From assembly GCF_009718825.1 (NCBI RefSeq), contig NZ_WNHB01000009.1:50265-114264 (forward strand): a stretch of DNA of 64,000 nt, in the 5' to 3' direction. Below the pieces are notes generated by a model that saw only the letters and a program-made list of their open reading frames with translations, was not told where the DNA came from and made no database searches. Origin of the DNA: Terrilactibacillus tamarindi (GTDB lineage Bacteria; Bacillota; Bacilli; Bacillales; Sporolactobacillaceae). Positions within the stretch are counted from its first letter, which is position 1; the number at the start of each line of letters is the position of its first letter. This document shows positions 17,402-26,943 of the stretch, one piece after another. The translations under genes and the position numbers were made by a program.

Positions 17402-18883
17402 TTAGTTATTATCAATTTGTGCTCTTTGCAATTGTCCACTATAGTCTACGTAAACAGCCTTCCAATCTGTGAATACATCCAAAGAGGCAACTCCTGAGTC
17501 TCGATGACCATTCCCTGTTCCTTTCGTACCGCCAAATGGCAAGTGTATTTCAGCACCCGTTGTGCCAGCATTAATATAGACAATCCCCGTATCTAAATCA
17601 CGCATAGCAGTAAAAACGCGATTGACATCACCAGTGAAAATAGAACTTGAAAGTCCATATTCGACATCATTATTCACTTTTATCGCTTCCTCAAAACTTT
17701 TTACCGGAATGATAGATACAACCGGACCAAAGATTTCTTCTTTTGCAATACGCATGTTCGTTGAAACATCCGTAAATAAGGTAGGAGCGTAATAATATCC
17801 TTTTCCGAGTTCCTTATCTTTTAATATTTCACCACCTGTTAAAAGTTTTGCTCCTTCCTCAATTCCAAGCTTGACGTATTCATGAATTCTTTCAAGTGAT
17901 TTTCCGTGAATAACAGGACCAACATCAACAGATGGATCCAACCCATCACCAATTTTCAATTGTTGTGTTCTTTCGATAAGTTGGTTTTCCAGTTGTTCCT
18001 TCACATTCTCATGAACAATGACACGACTACAAGCTGTACATCTTTGTCCAGTCGTTCCAAATGCACTCCAAAGAATGCTATCAACAGCAAGATCAATATC
18101 GGCATCATCTAATACAATGATGGCATTTTTCCCTCCCATTTCAAGGGATGTTCGTTTTAAAAGTGAACCCGCTCGCTCATTAATTATTTTTCCAACATTA
18201 TTAGATCCGGTGAATGAAATAAGATCGATATCAGGATGTTCAACGATGGCATTTCCAACTTCAGGTCCGGAACCATTTACCAAATTCATAAGACCTTTTG
18301 GAAGACCGGCTTCTTCGTATATTTTCATAAATTCTTCAGCGATCATCGGCGTTTCAGGTGCCGGTTTCCAAACAACAGCGTTTCCTGTGACAAGGGCGGG
18401 AAGTGATTTCCATGAAATAATAGCAATTGGAAAGTTCCATGGTGTAATTAAGCCAGCTACTCCAATAGGAACTCGAATACTCATTGCAAATTTATTTTGC
18501 AACTCAGAAGGCACGGTATCCCCAAATAACCGGCGTCCTTCACCTGCCATATAAAAAGCCATATCAATAGCCTCTTGAACTTCACCTCTCGCTTCATCAA
18601 TTACTTTTCCCATTTCTTTCGTTAAAATTTGAGCCAAGGATTCTTTTCTTTCTTTGAGTAAGTAGCCCACTTTATATAAAACCTCCGCACGTTCTGCAGC
18701 TGGTACTAAGCGCCAAGATTTTTGCGCTTCCTTTGCAGCTTTCACAGCTTCATCCACATCTTCCTTCGTTGATTGGATAACCTCTCCCAATACTTCTCCA
18801 TTTGCAGGGTTCACCACGTCAATAAAGTTATTTGACTTTGAACTGCACCATTCTCCGTTTATAAAATTCAGACACTGTTTCAC
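17402..18883 (-). CDS. NAD(P)-dependent aldehyde dehydrogenase
   Basis: This 493-residue ALDH-superfamily enzyme has FTGSNNVG in the cofactor fold, the general base E248 in LEMGGKN, and the catalytic C282 in GQRCTACSR. It oxidises an aldehyde or semialdehyde to the acid. The C-terminal HLPFGGTKGTGNGHR pattern recalls ALDHs acting on amino-acid semialdehydes, but the substrate is not certain. The start is GTG, 7 nt after GGGGGA. Its position between the Fe-S oxidoreductase and an ornithine-cyclodeaminase-family gene suggests the last step of an amino- or imino-acid breakdown route, such as 2-aminoadipate semialdehyde oxidation. Confidence 0.85.
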   Translation of the reverse strand: MKQCLNFINGEWCSSKSNNFIDVVNPANGEVLGEVIQSTKEDVDEAVKAAKEAQKSWRLVPAAERAEVLYKVGYLLKERKESLAQILTKEMGKVIDEARGEVQEAIDMAFYMAGEGRRLFGDTVPSELQNKFAMSIRVPIGVAGLITPWNFPIAIISWKSLPALVTGNAVVWKPAPETPMIAEEFMKIYEEAGLPKGLMNLVNGSGPEVGNAIVEHPDIDLISFTGSNNVGKIINERAGSLLKRTSLEMGGKNAIIVLDDADIDLAVDSILWSAFGTTGQRCTACSRVIVHENVKEQLENQLIERTQQLKIGDGLDPSVDVGPVIHGKSLERIHEYVKLGIEEGAKLLTGGEILKDKELGKGYYYAPTLFTDVSTNMRIAKEEIFGPVVSIIPVKSFEEAIKVNNDVEYGLSSSIFTGDVNRVFTAMRDLDTGIVYINAGTTGAEIHLPFGGTKGTGNGHRDSGVASLDVFTDWKAVYVDYSGQLQRAQIDNN

Positions 18884-19069
18884 GTTGCTTTCCCCCTATG
18901 CTTTAGTATGTAGTCATAACTGAACATTTTTGAAAAACATTGAAACTATTTTTAAGTAGTTTCAATTAATTAATAAGTCAACTATATATTTTTTCAATAT
19001 ATTGAACTATGGAAATATTGCACAAAAAACATCTCACATTCTCACCAAATACCGTATAGTTTCCACGAA

Positions 19070-19220
19070 ATAAAGCGAACTTCAATCAGGGGAGGTTTTT
19101 TTCATTCCCCATTGATTGTAAGCCTGAACCAATCAGGCTTTTTATGGACGGGTTCCACCGCATACTTCTTCTATCCCTTTAATCCATGAGGTAGGGTATG
19201 CTGCCTGTTTAGTAGGTAAA
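19070..19220 (+). repeat. bcr1-like interspersed repeat, strongly diverged full-length copy
   Basis: It begins ATAAAGCGAACTTCAATCAG. It keeps the inverted pair of G-rich and C-rich blocks, AAGCCTGAACCAATCAGGCT, and degenerate CTTCTTCTAT and GAGGTAGGG blocks. It sits in the 410-bp spacer between the ALDH start and the stop of the gene at 19296, which holds no other clear feature. Confidence 0.5.
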
Positions 19221-19295
19221 TTACCAAATAAAAACGTAATCAATTCAAATTGTTAAGTTGGAATTAATGAGCTTTGGCTTGAAGGTAATAATGTC

Positions 19296-20276
19296 CTAAA
19301 TTAGAACGATCTGACCGAGTTTTTGACCAATCGCATTCTTATAAATCTTCTCTGCAGCAAATACATCAAATAAAGCCATGCCAACAGATTTAAATGCAAA
19401 AGTTTGATGTTCTGCCTCTTCATCTGTTACAATCTGCTTTCCTGCTACACGTTTTGAAAATGGTATGATTTGATCTCTTTCGATTAATCCATCAGAAATT
19501 GGATTAATAATATCACCACTTTCCTTGATTGCGTCTTTCGTATCGATATAGAGATGATCAATTAAATTGTATATAGCTTTCGGAAATTCCTGCATGGATG
19601 GTTGATAAGATCCAATACCTATAAAAAGTTTATGTCTCAATAGATCTTTATCATCCGGCAGAACAGGTGTTGAAGAGGTTGTTGCCGTGATAATGATATC
19701 CGACTGACTAATTAATTCTGATTGATTTTCCACTGGATGAATATGAATCTCTTTTTTTATGTGTTGCTTGAGATCCTCTATAAAATCGAACAATTTTTCT
19801 TGTGTTCTATTATATAGGTAGATATCAGAAATGTCGCGAGCGGCTAGTGCTGCCATTAATTGATATTTTCCTTGCATACCTGTACCTATTAATCCAATGC
19901 TTTTTGCCTTGGGATGTCCTAAATATCGAATGGCAACACCGCCTAGAGCCCCTGTTCGGAGGGCTGTCAAACTCGTTCCATTCATGATTGAAAGCACTTC
20001 GCCGGTTTGGCTATCATTTAGAATCATCAATCCTTGGGTTGTTGGCATCTTTTTAATAGAATTATTAGGAAAAACAGTGACTATTTTGGAACCAAATGCA
20101 TCCTTAGAAAAGCAAGGCATAAACAATAAAGAATCTGATTCTTGATTCGATACTTGCGTGCGTATAGGCATTAGATATGCTTGATTTTCATACGCAAGAT
20201 AGGCAAGTTCCATGGTATCCATCATTTCCTGTATCGTAACTGCTGATAAAATATCCTGTTCAGATAGGAAAATCAA
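19296..20276 (-). CDS. Ornithine cyclodeaminase / mu-crystallin family enzyme
   Basis: This 326-residue protein has the family's N-terminal region and a Rossmann fold with GLIGTGMQGKYQLMAA near 128-143. The family includes ornithine cyclodeaminase, ketimine (delta-1-piperideine-2-carboxylate or pyrroline-2-carboxylate) reductases and alanine dehydrogenases. Exact activity cannot be told from sequence. The start is TTG at 20276, 9 nt after GGAGG. It is transcribed away from the adjacent permease. With the permease, FAD oxidoreductase and aldehyde dehydrogenase nearby, a ketimine reductase feeding an imino acid such as pipecolate into oxidation is plausible. Confidence 0.8.
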   Translation of the reverse strand: MIFLSEQDILSAVTIQEMMDTMELAYLAYENQAYLMPIRTQVSNQESDSLLFMPCFSKDAFGSKIVTVFPNNSIKKMPTTQGLMILNDSQTGEVLSIMNGTSLTALRTGALGGVAIRYLGHPKAKSIGLIGTGMQGKYQLMAALAARDISDIYLYNRTQEKLFDFIEDLKQHIKKEIHIHPVENQSELISQSDIIITATTSSTPVLPDDKDLLRHKLFIGIGSYQPSMQEFPKAIYNLIDHLYIDTKDAIKESGDIINPISDGLIERDQIIPFSKRVAGKQIVTDEEAEHQTFAFKSVGMALFDVFAAEKIYKNAIGQKLGQIVLI

Positions 20277-20298
20277 TAATAACAGCCTCCTTTTAAAA

Positions 20299-20453
20299 AT
20301 AAGGTGAACCTTCCATCAGTGGGGGTTTTCTTCATCCCCCACTAATGGTTAGCTGAACCAATCGGACCTTTACGGGCAGTTGATCCCCCACCTATCTTCT
20401 TTGAATACTCAGAATTTTGAGGGGGGTCTTACTGCCCGTTAAGGCGGGAAGAA
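20299..20453 (+). repeat. bcr1-like interspersed repeat, full length
   Basis: It shows the full block order: GGTGAACCTTCCATCAGTGG, TTCATCCCCCACTAATGG, AACCAATCGGACC, CCCCCACCTATCTTCTTTGA, then CGTTAAGGCGGG. The flanks are mutated (ATAAG on the left). It lies between the divergent OCD gene and the permease, so it may carry or separate their promoters. Confidence 0.85.
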
Positions 20454-20612
20454 AATTCGTACATTATATATTACTTCGATAACTAACACATTTATATTGG
20501 TAAATTAACTAAAAATAAAAAATATATAGATTATTTTTTGTCCATTTTTGAACATAACTTCTAATGGCCATTTACTTATAATTTAAATATTCAGAATTGA
20601 GAGGGATTCTTA

Positions 20613-21998
20613 TTGGTTAATAAAACTTTAAAAAGAGATTTAAAACAACGTCACTTAACAATGATATCCATCGGTGGAGTAATTGGCGGCGGACTATTTC
20701 TTGGTTGTGGTGCAGCCATTCATTCCGGTGGACCTGGAACGATTATTACTTACCTTTTAGTGGGAACTCTTGTTGTGTTCATTATGAGAATGCTGGGTGA
20801 AATGGCGACCGTCAATCCAACAAGCGGCTCTTTCTCTACCTATGCAGAAGAAGAAATTGGTCCCTGGGCTGGCTTTACCATCGGTTGGTTGTATTGGTTT
20901 TTTTGGGCAAGTATTATTCCTGTTGAAGCAATGATGGGGGCAAGCATTGTCCATCAATGGTTTTCTGCACTTCCAATCGGCGTCCTTAGCTTTGCTTTTA
21001 TATTTTTACTTACCATCACTAACATCTTTTCTGTTCGTATGTATGGTGAATTTGAATATTGGTTATCCATTATTAAGGTCGTTGCAATTTCGTTATTTCT
21101 AGTTATCGGCATTGGAATTATTTTAGGCCTCGTTCCAACTTTCAAAAGTCCAGGTACGGCAAACCTCTTTGGACATGGCGGATTCATCCCAAATGGACTT
21201 GGACCTATTTTATTAGCAATTACAACGATCCTCTTTTCTTTTCCTGGTTCAGAAATAGTTACCATTGCTGCTGCAGAATCTCCTAATCCCAAGAAGTCTG
21301 TGATGTTTGCTATTAACAGCGTTGTTTGGCGAATATTATTATTTTACCTAGGTTCAATTGCGATCATTATAACGGTTCTTCCTTGGTCTTCTTCAAGCAT
21401 CTTGCAAAGTCCCTTTGTCATTATTTTGGACAAAGTAGGTATACCCGGTGCAGCAACTATCATGAGTTTTGTCATTTTGACAGCGGTTCTCTCATGCCAA
21501 AACTCCGGTCTCTATACCGCGTCCCGTATGCTCTATTCTTTATCTAAATTAGGAAGCGCACCAAAATTTCTTTCAGAAGTAAATAAAAAAGGAACTCCTG
21601 TTTATGCCGTAATAGGAAGCACTATTTTCTCACTCGTATGTGCAGTCCTAGGTTTTGTTTCACCAGATAAACTATTTGTTTTTCTAATGAATTCCTCTGG
21701 AGCTGTCATGTTACTCGTTTACCTCGTCATTGCATTTTCTCATCTTTTCATGAGAAGAAGATTAGAACGTGAAAATAAAGATAATTTAGTAGTTAAAATG
21801 TGGTTATTCCCTTATTTGACGTATTTAACGATTGCAAGTTTAATAGGCATTCTTGTGTATATGGGATTTGTTGAATCTACCCGCTCTCAAGTGTTACTAA
21901 CCTCCCTTGTCGCCATCATTATAGTTGGTTCGTACTTTATATTTAAAAGAAACTCTGTAACAACAAACCTTGTTGAAAAAGATGTTTCAATAAAGTAA
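20613..21998 (+). CDS. APC/AAT-family amino-acid permease (GabP-like)
   Basis: This 461-residue transporter has twelve predicted membrane helices. It carries the AAT-family opening LKQRHLTMISIGGVIGGGLF, the EMATVNPTSGSFSTYAEE loop, and EYWLSIIKVVAIS. It resembles GabP and related proline/GABA/amino-acid symporters. The start is TTG at 20613, 7 nt after GAGAGGG. It is likely the uptake system for the amino or imino acid degraded by the enzymes around it. The frame ends VEKDVSIK, and the stop lies in the left end of a repeat copy (21990-22150). Confidence 0.85.
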   Translation: MVNKTLKRDLKQRHLTMISIGGVIGGGLFLGCGAAIHSGGPGTIITYLLVGTLVVFIMRMLGEMATVNPTSGSFSTYAEEEIGPWAGFTIGWLYWFFWASIIPVEAMMGASIVHQWFSALPIGVLSFAFIFLLTITNIFSVRMYGEFEYWLSIIKVVAISLFLVIGIGIILGLVPTFKSPGTANLFGHGGFIPNGLGPILLAITTILFSFPGSEIVTIAAAESPNPKKSVMFAINSVVWRILLFYLGSIAIIITVLPWSSSSILQSPFVIILDKVGIPGAATIMSFVILTAVLSCQNSGLYTASRMLYSLSKLGSAPKFLSEVNKKGTPVYAVIGSTIFSLVCAVLGFVSPDKLFVFLMNSSGAVMLLVYLVIAFSHLFMRRRLERENKDNLVVKMWLFPYLTYLTIASLIGILVYMGFVESTRSQVLLTSLVAIIIVGSYFIFKRNSVTTNLVEKDVSIK

Positions 21999-22150
21999 AA
22001 AGTTCAATCGGTGGGGATTTTTTTCATCCCCCACTGATTATAAGCCTGAACCAATTGGGCTCATGCGGGCAATTATCTCCCACCTAGGAATGCTCCTTTA
22101 CACACATTACCTTGAGGTGGGATCAAGATTCGCCGTTAATGTGGGATAAA
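21990..22150 (+). repeat. bcr1-like interspersed repeat, diverged full-length copy
   Basis: ATAAA flanks both ends (21990-21994 and 22146-22150). The middle keeps TTCATCCCCCACTGAT, AAGCCTGAACCAATTGG and CTCCCACCTA. The left end overlaps the last codons of the permease. Confidence 0.75.
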
Positions 22151-22174
22151 CTCATTGAACGCTATATTAATAAC

Positions 22175-22214
22175 AAAAATGCCACTAACAAAATGATGAG
22201 TTAGTGGCATTTTT
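22175..22214. terminator. Bidirectional intrinsic terminator
   Basis: A perfect 15-bp stem, AAAAATGCCACTAAC with GTTAGTGGCATTTTT, separates the permease (plus) from the convergent regulator (minus). Confidence 0.85.
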
Positions 22215-22291
22215 GATTGTTTTATAAAAACAAATCTTACATTTGCAGAAAACTAACCTGAATTTTAACTTATAGTTGTTTAATTCTTTCT

Positions 22292-23536
22292 TCATAAAGA
22301 GTTCACAAACTCTGTTTCACTGGGATAGTGATTTGATAGATGACCATGTTCTGCATTCTTAATAGCCATATAGAGAAGGACACACTGTTCAAAGTCAGAA
22401 AGATCTAATGATGTTAGTTCACTTATTTTTTCCAATCGATACACTAACGAATTCCGATGAATAAATAACGTTCTTGCTGTCTGACTTAAATTCATGTTGC
22501 AACGGCAGTATGCCAAAAAGGTCATCGATAAATCGTCATAATTATGATGATTTAATAGTTGATATATCTTCTTCTTCAAGATTTCCTTCATATAAGGGGA
22601 AATTTCCTCACTTAAAATATTTATGGCAATTTTCCAGTCCAGATAATGATAAAGTTTTAACTTGGAAGAATTCTTCTTACCCGCTGAGAGAGCTTTCAAT
22701 GCATTCTTATATGAAATATGTGTGTGCTTTATTTGATTGTAAAGACTGCCAACTGAAACTTCTGCACTCAACCCATGTTTACTTTCTAAGTATTTATTGA
22801 ATTTTTTGAGTCTGAATTTAATTTTCTCAATGAAGGACGCTTCATCTTCGTCAAGATTGGATGACTTTAAAAGAATAAATTGCTCTGGATTAAGTAAACA
22901 AATAATATCTTGGTCACTATCCATAAAACATTGTTGTAAATAGAGTTGAATATCTTGCTGCAGAAGTTGAAGAGGTGGAATGATACATGAAGCTTTTTCC
23001 TTTTGAAGAATTTTAGAATGCTGCATGTTTATGTCAATGATTAAACACACACGTGGTGTATTTAAGTCATATCCTAACATTTGAGCATAGAGATGGATTT
23101 GTTTAATATCTGATTCATTATCAAAATGTAGTAGATATTGAACCAATGTATCTAACATTTTCGATTCTAATGTCATTACCTCTTGTTTAAATAACTCATG
23201 ACAGAGCATTTCTACATGACTTTTTACCAACAAGGTATATTTTTTCACTTTATTTGGTTCCCCAGTGATACCTAGAACTCCTATTTTATGATTATTAAAG
23301 AATATTGGCGTTACAACTCCTGGCAATACATTATCAAGTCTGGAGCTTTCTTCCTCTTCACAAAAAATCATGTCGCTGCTTTCCATAAAGTGAAAGGTTT
23401 TATCATGAAAACTACCAATACGTTTTCTATCGGTTGAACCTATGATAAAACCTTCGTCATCAATTAATGTGATCGGATGACCTATAATCTCACTCGTACT
23501 TTCAACAATATTTTGAGCAATATCTTTTAAAAGCAT
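22292..23536 (-). CDS. CdaR-type (sugar-diacid recognition) transcriptional regulator
   Basis: This 414-residue regulator has an N-terminal sugar-diacid-recognition domain (~1-135: LLKDIAQNIVESTSEIIGHP, FFNNHKIGVLGITG). A central region (~140-300) follows, and then the C-terminal PucR/CdaR helix-turn-helix NLSQTARTLFIHRNSLVYRL near 345-364. Such proteins usually activate catabolic genes on binding a small acid. The ATG follows GAGGAGG. It stands convergent to the permease and divergent from the FAD oxidoreductase gene, so it likely controls the surrounding amino-acid oxidation genes. Confidence 0.85.
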   Translation of the reverse strand: MLLKDIAQNIVESTSEIIGHPITLIDDEGFIIGSTDRKRIGSFHDKTFHFMESSDMIFCEEEESSRLDNVLPGVVTPIFFNNHKIGVLGITGEPNKVKKYTLLVKSHVEMLCHELFKQEVMTLESKMLDTLVQYLLHFDNESDIKQIHLYAQMLGYDLNTPRVCLIIDINMQHSKILQKEKASCIIPPLQLLQQDIQLYLQQCFMDSDQDIICLLNPEQFILLKSSNLDEDEASFIEKIKFRLKKFNKYLESKHGLSAEVSVGSLYNQIKHTHISYKNALKALSAGKKNSSKLKLYHYLDWKIAINILSEEISPYMKEILKKKIYQLLNHHNYDDLSMTFLAYCRCNMNLSQTARTLFIHRNSLVYRLEKISELTSLDLSDFEQCVLLYMAIKNAEHGHLSNHYPSETEFVNSL

Positions 23537-23782
23537 GCTAATCCTCCTCTTTTTTTAATCAAAATTAAATGACTTTAGAGTACGGTATGGTTGCTTTATA
23601 TAATAGTTAACCACGATGTCACAAAAAAGACACAATTAATGTCAGAAAATGTGACCCGTTTTTTTGATAATTCTATTTTCGTAGAATTTTTTGTATAAAA
23701 TCACAAAAATTATTGCTTTAAAGTCATGCCTTTTTTGTAAGAATTTCATATTAATTATTGATATAAAATTCAGTATATTTTA

Positions 23783-23890
23783 TTTATCCCGTTTATTGGG
23801 TAGCAAGCCCCCCACCTGATTAAGAGATTCAAAAAGCCTCGGTGAGGGATAACTTAATGATATTCATGCTTTCAATCAGTGAGGGATAAA
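23783..23890 (-). repeat. bcr1-like repeat relic
   Basis: TTTATCCCG at the left, GCCCCCCACCT, GGTGAGGGATAAC and CAATCAGTGAGGGATAAA remain of an inverted, heavily decayed copy in the regulator/oxidoreductase intergenic region. Confidence 0.4.
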
Positions 23891-23951
23891 AGAATCTCCT
23901 TTGATTTAAGTTTTGCAAACAACTAATATACGATGGAAGGTCGGGTAGAAA

Positions 23952-25118
23952 ATGAGTATTCAAGCAGACATTCTTATTGTTGGCGGCGGTGTGATTGGTT
24001 CTAGTCTAGCCTATAATCTACTTAATGATGGATTTACAGGAAAAATTGTTGTTTTTGAAAAAGACAAAGTCTATGAATATTCTTCAACGCCACGGAGTGC
24101 CGGTGGTTTTCGGCAGCTATTTACTACACCCATTAATATCCAATTAAGTCGCTATAGTCTCCAAATATATAAGAATTTTAATAAGAATATGGTTGTTCAA
24201 GGAGAAACCGCTGAAATTGATTTTAAACAAAGAGGTTATTTATTTCTTGCAACAGATCAGCAGATGAAACAATTTGAAAAACACATGGAATTGCAACATC
24301 AATACGGGGTTTCATCACAACTACTAAATACACATGAATTAATCGATCTTATTCCAGAATTAAATGTAGAAGATTTAGCAGGAGGACTTTTTTGCTCAGA
24401 AAGTGGTTACTTAGATCCTTATTCTGTGATGCAAGGCTATATCCGAAGTGCAAAATTCTTAGGAGCTGAATATGTTTATGAAGAAGTTGAAGCTTTCGTA
24501 ATTGATCAAAATAGGATTAAAGGTATCCGCCTGACTACTGGAGAAGAATATCACGCCCCTATTGTGGTAAACTGCGCAGGCGCTTGGGCAACTTATCTTA
24601 GTAAAGATGCTGGACTTCCTCTTCCTGTCATCCCTGTACCTAGACAAATTTTTCAATTTAATGTTGAGAAACCACTCAAAAAATATTTACCTTTAACCAT
24701 GGACCCTACTGGTGTTTACTTCCGCCACGAAGGCGAATCTTTCATTGCCGGATTTAATGAACAAACTCCTGAAAGTATGAGCTTTAAATGTCGACGTTCT
24801 ACTTTCAATGAAGAAATTTGGCCAATTATCGCCAATCGTATTCCAAATTTTGAACAAGCAAAAATTGAACGTGCTTGGGCTGGTTTATATGATTACAATA
24901 CAATAGATTACAATGCTATTATCGGTGAGCATCCAGAGATGAAAGGCTATTACGTAGCTTTTGGATTCAGCGGGCATGGAATGCAGCAAGCACCAGCAGT
25001 TGGCAAATGCCTATCTGAACTCATACGAAAAGGAAAATACGAATCTATTGATCTAACGCCATTAAGAATCGATAGATTTGCTCAAAAAGCTCTCGTTGTT
25101 GAGGATGCAATATATTAA
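23952..25118 (+). CDS. FAD-dependent amine/amino-acid oxidoreductase (DAO/FOXRED1-like)
   Basis: This 388-residue flavoprotein of the D-amino-acid-oxidase/DadA fold has the ADP-binding ILIVGGGVIGSSLAYNLL at 7-24, SAGGFRQLFTTP, and the C-terminal FGFSGHGMQQAPAVGKCLSE. It lacks the covalent-flavin CMYT motif seen in the SoxA-like pseudogene, so FAD is probably bound non-covalently. Such enzymes oxidise a C-N bond of amino, imino or N-methyl amino acids. Since etfB and etfA follow in the same transcription unit, it probably passes electrons to EtfAB rather than to oxygen. The substrate is unknown; pipecolate, proline-like or N-methyl amino acids are candidates. Confidence 0.8.
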   Translation: MSIQADILIVGGGVIGSSLAYNLLNDGFTGKIVVFEKDKVYEYSSTPRSAGGFRQLFTTPINIQLSRYSLQIYKNFNKNMVVQGETAEIDFKQRGYLFLATDQQMKQFEKHMELQHQYGVSSQLLNTHELIDLIPELNVEDLAGGLFCSESGYLDPYSVMQGYIRSAKFLGAEYVYEEVEAFVIDQNRIKGIRLTTGEEYHAPIVVNCAGAWATYLSKDAGLPLPVIPVPRQIFQFNVEKPLKKYLPLTMDPTGVYFRHEGESFIAGFNEQTPESMSFKCRRSTFNEEIWPIIANRIPNFEQAKIERAWAGLYDYNTIDYNAIIGEHPEMKGYYVAFGFSGHGMQQAPAVGKCLSELIRKGKYESIDLTPLRIDRFAQKALVVEDAIY

Positions 25119-25157
25119 GCAACTTGTCATAAAGATTTAATTAAGGTTGTGATAGAC

Positions 25158-26138
25158 GTGACCAAACCTCGAATTTTACAAATATTATCTATGTACCATG
25201 AAAATGGAGAACATATTCTTCAAGAAAACGCTACTGTCGTAAAAACCAATACGACCGATACAAATCATTTATGTAATTTAGTTCAAGATGTTTCAGGCAT
25301 TATATTAAGAGCTCCAGCAAGGATTAACAAAGAAATCATAGATGCATCTACAAACTTAAGAGCCATTTCTGGTGCTGGAATAGGCTTAGACAATATTGAC
25401 GTTGAGGCTGCGACAGAAAAAGGGATTGCTGTTCTACATGCACCAAACGTTAGTGCTGTGTCAACTGCTGAACATGCCCTTTCCTTGATGATGGCATTAA
25501 GTAAATCCATTATTCCCTTCCATCAAGAAATGAGGAAAGCTAATTTTATGTCAAGAGACTCCATAAAAACCTATGAAATAAAAGGGAAAGTCGTTGGATT
25601 GATAGGTTTTGGGAATATTGCTCAAGAATTAGCCTCTCGTTTAACTTTTGGTTTAAAAATGAAGGTTATTGCCTGGGTTCGCTCCATTGATAGGAACAAA
25701 GAGCTGATAGCAACACAACTTAATGTTGAACTAAGTACAAATATTGAAACCTTGATCTCCAAATCTGATTTTATCTCCATTCACGTTCCTTTAAATAAAG
25801 AAACAAAGCACTTAATCGATCAACGATTATTATCGTTAATGAAGACATCCGCCTATCTCATTAATACAGCTCGTGGAGCCATCATTGATAATAAAGCATT
25901 AATTGATAGTTTAGTAAAAAGAAAAATTGCAGGCGCAGCTCTCGATGTATTTGATCCTGAGCCCCCTCTAGAAACTCTGGAATTGCTTAAGCTTCCAAAT
26001 GTTATTTTAACTCCACATGTTGGTGGAACAACTGTAGAGTGTAACGTTATTACTTCAATGACTATCGCAACAAATTTAATACGCTTCCTGAATGGGAAGC
26101 CTGTAGATACAATTGTTAATCCTGAGGTTTTGTCATAA
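25158..26138 (+). CDS. D-2-hydroxyacid dehydrogenase (SerA-like)
   Basis: This is a ~326-residue NAD-dependent 2-hydroxyacid dehydrogenase. Its nucleotide fold is GKVVGLIGFGNIAQELASRL. It has the catalytic arginine in INTARGAIID, the acidic residue in FDPEPP and the histidine in LTPHVGG. It lacks the ACT domain of full 3-phosphoglycerate dehydrogenases. The frame can start at GTG 25149 or GTG 25158; AAGG at 25143-25146 is better spaced for 25158. It lies between the FAD oxidoreductase and etfB, apparently co-transcribed, so it probably handles a 2-oxo or 2-hydroxy acid of the same pathway. Confidence 0.85.
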   Translation: MTKPRILQILSMYHENGEHILQENATVVKTNTTDTNHLCNLVQDVSGIILRAPARINKEIIDASTNLRAISGAGIGLDNIDVEAATEKGIAVLHAPNVSAVSTAEHALSLMMALSKSIIPFHQEMRKANFMSRDSIKTYEIKGKVVGLIGFGNIAQELASRLTFGLKMKVIAWVRSIDRNKELIATQLNVELSTNIETLISKSDFISIHVPLNKETKHLIDQRLLSLMKTSAYLINTARGAIIDNKALIDSLVKRKIAGAALDVFDPEPPLETLELLKLPNVILTPHVGGTTVECNVITSMTIATNLIRFLNGKPVDTIVNPEVLS

Positions 26139-26166
26139 GTGTACTATAGGAAATAGGAGGTTAATT

Positions 26167-26931
26167 ATGAATATACTTGTTATAATCAAAGAAACTTTTG
26201 ATACGGAAGAAAAAATCGAAATAATAGATGGTGAAATAATAGAAGACTATATGGAATATATCTTAAATCCTTATGATGAATATGCTGTTGAAGAAGCCGT
26301 TAGATTGAAAGAAATCCATGGTGGACAAGTCACCGCACTTACGGTTGGAGATAGTCATTCTGAGCAGTCTTTACGGACAGCTATTGCAATGGGAGCAGAT
26401 GAAGCCATATTGATAGATAAAATCGATAAAGGTGACGAATATACTACTTCTCAATTATTAAAAAAAACTATTCAATCCATGACTTTTGATATTATTTTAG
26501 CTGGCAATGTCACTGTTGATAATGGATCAAGTCAAATTGGACCACGTTTGGCCGAGGAATTGGATATCGCAAATGTTAGTAGTGTCACAAATTTAACCAT
26601 TGACGGTCAGGAAGCCTCTCTTACCCGAACTGTTGAGGGGAATGAAGAAATGCTTACATGCCAATTACCCTTATTAGTAACCTGTCAACAAGGTTTAAAT
26701 GAACCCCGCTACCCCTCTCTTCCTAAAGTCATGAAAGCAAAAAAGAAAGTCATCAAACATATGAATACGGTAGATCTTGGATTAAACCCATCAGAAATCA
26801 CAGGGAAGACAAGGATTATTGACCAATATATACTTCCTAAAAAAGCCAGTGGACTTATATTAAATGGTGCATTAAACGAACAAATCGATGAGCTTGTTTC
26901 CGTTATAAGCAAGAAAACAACACTGTTATAG
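26167..26931 (+). CDS. etfB: Electron transfer flavoprotein beta subunit
   Basis: This 254-residue ETF beta-type protein opens MNILVIIKETFDTEEKI. It contains the beta-subunit pattern YAVEEAVRLKE, GADEAILID and GSSQIGPRLAEEL. It binds AMP and docks with EtfA to form the soluble one/two-electron carrier. The ATG at 26167 follows AGGAGG by 6 nt; a longer frame to 26113 overlaps the upstream gene and is not favoured. etfA follows after 12 bp. The pair probably takes electrons from the FAD oxidoreductase at 23.9 kb and delivers them to the Fe-S membrane protein at 15-17 kb. Confidence 0.93.
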   Translation: MNILVIIKETFDTEEKIEIIDGEIIEDYMEYILNPYDEYAVEEAVRLKEIHGGQVTALTVGDSHSEQSLRTAIAMGADEAILIDKIDKGDEYTTSQLLKKTIQSMTFDIILAGNVTVDNGSSQIGPRLAEELDIANVSSVTNLTIDGQEASLTRTVEGNEEMLTCQLPLLVTCQQGLNEPRYPSLPKVMKAKKKVIKHMNTVDLGLNPSEITGKTRIIDQYILPKKASGLILNGALNEQIDELVSVISKKTTLL

Positions 26932-26943
26932 GAGGTTAAATCT